64,000 bases of DNA. It comes from an uncultured Porphyromonas sp. Lineage in GTDB: Bacteria > Bacteroidota > Bacteroidia > Bacteroidales > Porphyromonadaceae. The notes beneath the pieces are model-generated. The model did no database searches. It worked only from the letters and a program-made list of their open reading frames with translations, and was not told the DNA's origin. Shown here piece by piece: positions 60,499 through 64,000 of the stretch. Where the stretch lies: positions 1 through 64,000 of the forward strand of contig CABUDK010000001.1 in NCBI GenBank assembly GCA_902490315.1. The letters run 5' to 3'. Within the stretch, counting starts at the first letter, position 1, and every line of letters starts with the position of its first letter. The translations under genes and the position numbers were made by a program.

Positions 60499-61662
60499 AT
60501 GCGCACGCCACTCATCGTCTGCAACATCGGGCACGAGGTCGCGCTTGAGGCTGGCGACCCGCTCCACTACACCCCGCCACGGATCATCCGACAGATGCGC
60601 TCCGCACTCTGGAGCCTTCCGCTCTGGGCATCCCCAGCGTGGTTAGATGGGGACTCGTGGTGGGTACACCCTTTTAGCGAAAGCCTCTCGCCCTATCTGA
60701 CCGACCGTGAGCTGAGCCATATAGCGAAAGGTGATGTCGGGGACTCCGAACTCATGCTGTGGGGTCACGAGCGGAGCTTGGCGCACAGCATCGCGAAGCA
60801 GTACGGGCTGAGCGGTGGAGAGGCATGTAGCGAACTGCCCCAGGAGCTGATGCCTTGCTGGACGAGAGCTGCGAGTGTACGTTTCTTCGCGAGCTACAGC
60901 AGCGTGCCGTGGCGCAGTCGTGTGGCGATGATTACGCAGATAGAGGAGTTGGTAGAGCTTTTGACCCAGGGGCCTTGTCTTGTGAAGCTCCCCTATAGCA
61001 GCTCGGGAAGAGGACTGTGGCGCATCAACCAGTTGGACAGCCAACTTGAGGAGACGCTCCGCAAGCTCTTGCAGCGGCACGGCACCCTCCTCGCGGAACC
61101 TCTGCTCGACAAGCAGCAGGACTACGGTGCCGAGTACTATATAAATGAAGCAGGCGAGGTGCAGTTCATCGGGGCATGTGCCTTCGAGACAGACGATCAG
61201 GGGCGCTACCTAGAGAGCCTCTGCCAAGATCCCGAGGCGACGCTCCGACAACTCACCGACAGTCTCACGGATCCCGACGAACTGCAACAAGCTCTAGCGC
61301 AGCATCACGCCTACCTCTCCCGTGAGGTGGCACCTTACTACCAAGGTCCCGTCGGCATTGACCTACTCACCTACCGTACCGATGAAGTGAGCGACCGTAT
61401 CGCCCTGCACCCGTGGGTTGAGATCAATCTGCGCTACACGATGGGGCACTACGCCCTCGACCTCTACCGCGAGCGCATCCCTCAGGGAAGCCACAACCAA
61501 TATCGCTTTGGCATCCTCTCCGCATCACGAGCCAAAGCCCTCCTCGCCACAGCCAATGCCCCTACACTAGACGACGATGGTCGCCTTCGTGCAGGCCTTC
61601 TCCCGCTCACCTCCCCCGACCTAGACACCGTCTCCCACATCGCCTACCTCCGCTCCCTCTGA
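60499..61662 (+). CDS. ATP-grasp-like protein of unknown function
   Basis: A 387-residue cytoplasmic protein. I do not know its specific family. The central CLVKLPYSSSGRGLWRI looks like an ATP-grasp phosphate-loop strand. AEPLLDKQQDYGAEYYI and the C-terminal HPWVEINLRYTMG resemble the metal and ATP ligands (E-x-N-x-R) of ATP-grasp ligases. The N-terminal part (MRTPLIVCNIGHEVALE, then HYTPPRIIRQM) may hold the substrate. Ligase activity is therefore an inference. It ends the tkt-TPR-RNase HI run. Its last third (61219-61654) is duplicated at 63065-63500 with about 95% identity. Confidence 0.75.
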   Translation: MRTPLIVCNIGHEVALEAGDPLHYTPPRIIRQMRSALWSLPLWASPAWLDGDSWWVHPFSESLSPYLTDRELSHIAKGDVGDSELMLWGHERSLAHSIAKQYGLSGGEACSELPQELMPCWTRAASVRFFASYSSVPWRSRVAMITQIEELVELLTQGPCLVKLPYSSSGRGLWRINQLDSQLEETLRKLLQRHGTLLAEPLLDKQQDYGAEYYINEAGEVQFIGACAFETDDQGRYLESLCQDPEATLRQLTDSLTDPDELQQALAQHHAYLSREVAPYYQGPVGIDLLTYRTDEVSDRIALHPWVEINLRYTMGHYALDLYRERIPQGSHNQYRFGILSASRAKALLATANAPTLDDDGRLRAGLLPLTSPDLDTVSHIAYLRSL

Positions 61663-61700
61663 CCGCCGTTGTGGCTTGTAGTCCCTTGTTGCGAAAGCTA

Positions 61701-61731
61701 TTGCAAAAGTGGAAATAAATACATATCTTTG
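61701..61731 (+). promoter_or_regulatory. Promoter of the GYF_2 membrane protein gene
   Basis: TTG (61701-61703), 20 bp of spacer and TATCTTTG (61724-61731). The leader to the ATG at 61900 is about 160 nt. Confidence 0.72.
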
Positions 61732-61899
61732 CAAGTGAATCTCTTAATGGAAGCCTTATGATAATAAAGGTATGCAAGCTTAGCAAGTCTTGCCTGCATC
61801 CCGACGAGCTTCCCATGAGGGAGCATTGATCTAGTCTTATTGTACGAGCTCTACGAGACAAGCATTTCGCCTACAACGAACTACAAGCTATAGATAGAT

Positions 61900-62904
61900 A
61901 TGAAGCAGTACTATGTTGTCTCTTTTGGACACAAGCAGGGTCCATACTCGCTAGACGAGTTGGCATATCAGGGGATTACGCCCGAAACAATGATCTGGGT
62001 GGTAGGTATACCTGACCCCTGTCCTGCCAGCGAAATTGACGAGCTTCGCGCGCTCTTGGGGCTACCACGCTCTGAGAAGTTCTCCCCAAGCTCTAGCGTA
62101 GAGCCTGAAGCTCCGCAAGCTACTACGCCTCACCCTCAGGAGCCCATCTCATCTCAGTACGGATCCCCTCTTCTCGACATAGAGCGCGACCGTAAGGAGC
62201 AAGGATTTTTCAAGAAGGCCATCAAGTACCTCTATTTAGCCAATGGAGTGATCGCCCTGACTCCGCTCATCTTCCTCATTTCCTTATACCCCTATAGCAT
62301 AGCCACTATATCTACTGCGCTAGTGGCTCCAACGCTCTGGGGGGTCAAGTCGTATCCGCAAGAGTTTGTCACAACAATAGCGCAGGCTTTATATAGCAGG
62401 AGTAGCCTAGAGGTGTTGGTTTATCTAGCCTTTGTTGCCATACTCATCTATTTCCTCGTTCTCGGCATACGGGGATTTCAATATTGGCAAAAGCGTAAAG
62501 CAGAGCTCTTCGCAACAGTGGATGTAGGGGATCAATCTAAGGTGCTATCTGTATGGAGCCACTTTATAGAGAGTGCAGGCAAGTGGTATGCCTTCTGTTT
62601 CGTTGCCGTTCCAGTGGGCTACTTGGCTATCGGGTATGTAGCGTTCTTCTTTATAGGTTTAGCAGGAGGAGCTAATGTCGGAGCGATCTTCTTTACCGGT
62701 GTTTCGTTTATCCTCTTGAGTGCACTCGTCCCTTTAATCCTAGCAGTCTTTTTCGTTGCATTGTCGCAAGTTACAGCAAGATGTTTGCGCCTCTTTGAGC
62801 GACTCGCCTATGATGTGTCCGACGTCGCAGACATTCACCGGGCAGCAGTAATGTCAGAGCAGGAGAGCGCCAAAGAAGAACGTGAGGCTGAAAAGGACAA
62901 CTGA
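61900..62904 (+). CDS. GYF_2 (DUF4339) domain membrane protein
   Basis: A 334-residue protein. The N-terminal GYF_2/DUF4339 domain (residues ~1-55) has YYVVSFGHKQGPYSLDELAYQG and TMIWVVGIPDP. A Pro/Ser-rich linker (60-95) follows. Four hydrophobic segments lie at about 115-145, 165-190, 230-260 and 262-292. A charged C-terminal tail closes the protein. GYF_2 domains are thought to bind Pro-rich peptides and often precede membrane helices. The function is unknown. It stands between the ATP-grasp-like gene and its duplicated fragment. Confidence 0.8.
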   Translation: MKQYYVVSFGHKQGPYSLDELAYQGITPETMIWVVGIPDPCPASEIDELRALLGLPRSEKFSPSSSVEPEAPQATTPHPQEPISSQYGSPLLDIERDRKEQGFFKKAIKYLYLANGVIALTPLIFLISLYPYSIATISTALVAPTLWGVKSYPQEFVTTIAQALYSRSSLEVLVYLAFVAILIYFLVLGIRGFQYWQKRKAELFATVDVGDQSKVLSVWSHFIESAGKWYAFCFVAVPVGYLAIGYVAFFFIGLAGGANVGAIFFTGVSFILLSALVPLILAVFFVALSQVTARCLRLFERLAYDVSDVADIHRAAVMSEQESAKEEREAEKDN

Positions 62905-62948
62905 GCTCTCTCAAAAGATCGATCCAATCTAAGACGAAACACTTAAGT

Positions 62949-63236
62949 ATGGCTGAGACACTATACTATCGTCCCGAGTGGACTTGCGGTAGGTACCATG
63001 AAGTCGCAAAAGTGGCACTCTGCTACAACCTCATTGAGGGGATGAGCTACTTCTTTGAGGGAGACTCTGCCAAGATCCCGAGGAGACGCTCCGACAACTC
63101 ACCGACGGTCTCACGGATCCCGACGAACTGCAACAAGCTCTGGCGCAGCATCACGCCTACCTCACTCGTGAGGTGGCGCCTTACTACCGTGGGCCCGTCG
63201 GCATTGACCTACTCACCTACCGTGTCGATGAAGTGA
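62949..63236 (+). pseudogene. Truncated gene: orphan N-terminus joined out of frame to a duplicated segment
   Basis: The first ~38 codons (MAETLYYRPEWTCGRYHEV onward) look like a real N-terminus. It is rich in aromatic residues, with a hydrophobic core (VALCYNLIEGMSYFFEG). At 63065 the DNA changes to the copied 3' part of the ATP-grasp-like gene, read here in a different frame. The result is a Ser/Thr/Arg-rich nonsense tail ending at 63236. I cannot name the original family. The VALCYNLIEG-x-FF pattern faintly recalls PqqD-like segments, but this is too weak to call. Confidence 0.5.
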
Positions 63237-63517
63237 GCGACCGTATCGCCCTGCACCCGTGGGTCGAGATCAATCTGCGCTACACGATGGGGCACTACGC
63301 CCTTGACATATACCGCGAGCGCATCCCTCAGGGAAGCCACAACAAATATCGCTTTGGCATCCTCTCCGCACCACGAGCCAAAGCCCTCCTCGCCACAGCC
63401 AATGCCCCTACACTAGACGACGCTGGTCGCCTTCGTGCAGGCCTTCTCCCGCTCACCTCTACTGACCTCGACACCGTCTCCCACATCGCCTACCTCCGCT
63501 GTGAAGTGGCAAGCTAG
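63065..63517 (+). pseudogene. Duplicated C-terminal fragment of the ATP-grasp-like gene
   Basis: Bases 63065-63500 align without gaps to 61219-61654, with about 22 differences in 436 bp. The reading frame of the parent is kept over the whole stretch (LCQDPEETLRQL to HIAYLR) and ends in a different short tail (CEVAS). An in-frame TGA at 63056 blocks reading from upstream. The only start for a product is a GTG at 63173, which lacks the ATP-binding loop. It is probably a non-functional copy, or a donor for recombination. Confidence 0.85.
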
Positions 63518-63548
63518 ATAGAGTTGGCTGGCGCAGGGGTAGGGAACC

Positions 63549-63730
63549 CTCCACTGAGGAATTCAGAATTTCCTCGGGAGGAATTTGGAATTCTCCAGGT
63601 AGGAAACGAAAAATTCTTCGGACTTATGATTTGATTCCTCCGAAGTTTCATTTCACTCTTCGGAGGAATCATTTCATTCCTCGGTGGATATTTTTGATTT
63701 CTCAGGTAGGCATTTGCGATTTCCTACGTA
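63549..63730. repeat. TTCGGAAGAATC palindromic repeat, copy 7 (inverted)
   Basis: This copy lies in the opposite orientation to copies 1-4. Read on the minus strand it has ACTTCGGAGGAATCAAAT, then TAAGTCCGAAGAATTTTT and arm sequences such as CCTCAGTGGAGG. It is about 180 bp long and follows the duplicated fragment. The numbering counts the cores of the two MITE-like elements as copies 5 and 6. A frame crossing it at 63631-63894 is not a gene. Confidence 0.8.
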
Positions 63731-63886
63731 CAAGTCTTTGTATAGAGACAAGTGATCTGTTGAGACGTTTCAGTTACGACTTCTTCAGCAGACTGTTAGA
63801 TGCCCGTTTGCTTCATATAGCTCTAGACACTGGCATGCGTGGTCTAGCTGCTGGAATGTGCGGCTCGGGGATGAGGTTGAAGGTTG

Positions 63887-63917
63887 TTGTTTAATTGAAA
63901 AGATGATGCTATATTTG
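63887..63917 (+). promoter_or_regulatory. Promoter of the gene at the right edge
   Basis: TTG (63887-63889), 20 bp of spacer and TATATTTG (63910-63917), 51 bp before the ATG at 63969. Confidence 0.7.
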
Positions 63918-63968
63918 TCGTACAGTTAGTGAGAGCGCAATTATTCACCCTCAAAGATACTATACGGT

Positions 63969-64000
63969 ATGAAAAAACTAGCATCGTTTCTACTTCTGAC
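63969..64000 (+). CDS. Start of an exported protein cut by the window edge
   Basis: MKKLASFLLL begins here, a basic start followed by a hydrophobic run, as in a signal peptide. It lies at the right distance from a consensus promoter. Only ten complete codons are inside the window, so nothing more can be said of the product. Confidence 0.6.
   Translation, partial: MKKLASFLLL

Noticed and set aside
63631..63894. 87-codon frame near the right edge
   Set aside because: Its first third lies in repeat copy 7, and the rest shows no recognisable protein features.

Overview
The window looks like a chromosomal segment of a Bacteroidota bacterium, most likely an asaccharolytic Porphyromonas (P. asaccharolytica/P. 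uenonis-like). This is an inference from several signs. Secreted proteins carry type IX secretion (Por) C-terminal tails. Promoters follow the Bacteroidota TTG-N19/20-TAnnTTTG pattern, and Shine-Dalgarno sites are almost absent. There is a complete Na+-NQR operon, a methionine gamma-lyase, a dipeptidyl peptidase IV, and DUF3575/DUF3868 proteins. Coding G+C appears moderate to high. No rRNA, prophage, CRISPR array or complete insertion sequence is visible.

Layout. 0.5-5.2 kb: thioredoxin reductase, a SIMPL protein, dCMP deaminase, an S41 protease and 5-formyl-THF cyclo-ligase. 5.3-6.5 kb (-): methionine gamma-lyase. 7.1-11.9 kb: two tandem secreted leucine-rich-repeat proteins with type IX tails. 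12.0-12.7 kb (-): MarC. 13.1-19.1 kb: nqrABCDEF. 19.4-21.4 kb: a DUF3575 / DUF3868-OmpA envelope pair. 22.0-32.5 kb: aspS, a Nif3-like protein, a zinc-ribbon coiled-coil protein, tilS, an RlmL-like methyltransferase, DPP IV and purD. 33.0-34.8 kb (-): ZIP and CorA metal transporters, with a long structured leader ahead of corA. 35.5-38.6 kb (-): a large type IX-secreted adhesin-like protein of lower G+C. 38.9-43.6 kb (-): a compact operon tyrS-GT2-udk-TRIC channel-L,D-transpeptidase. 44.2-55.8 kb: rpsO, tRNA-Gly, DUF2130, purN, acpP-fabF, rnc, a tiny type IX-tailed protein, pheS, nth, dnaX and an AI-2E family exporter. 56.2-63.5 kb: tRNA-Pro, transketolase, a TPR protein, RNase HI, an ATP-grasp-like protein, a GYF_2 membrane protein and a rearranged locus carrying a duplicated piece of the ATP-grasp gene.

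Most genes are ordinary housekeeping genes. The unusual content lies between them. (1) A 372-373 bp mobile element (MITE-like) occurs twice, at 43729-44101 and 50138-50509. It has perfect 19-bp terminal inverted repeats, and the second copy is flanked by a perfect 10-bp target duplication. (2) Five further intergenic palindromes, at 6.7, 12.8, 21.7, 32.7 and 63.5 kb, are built on tandem 21-bp units containing ACTTCGGAAGAATC and relate to the core of that element. (3) A second palindrome family is based on GTAGGGACGCACGGTC, at 2.25 and 56.0-56.5 kb. (4) Arrays of TCTAAYY heptamers sit inside promoters or the 5' UTR of at least four genes. (5) dnaX carries an A10 tract that includes an in-frame A AAA AAG slippery heptamer at codons 420-421. 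Both alternative frames close shortly after it, which suggests that tau and gamma forms are both made.

The genes serve redox and thiol metabolism (trxB, megL, nqr), nucleotide and tRNA supply, envelope and secreted surface proteins, and DNA replication and repair. I see no defence or biosynthetic island. The repeat families and the dnaX recoding signal are the strongest candidates for undescribed biology.
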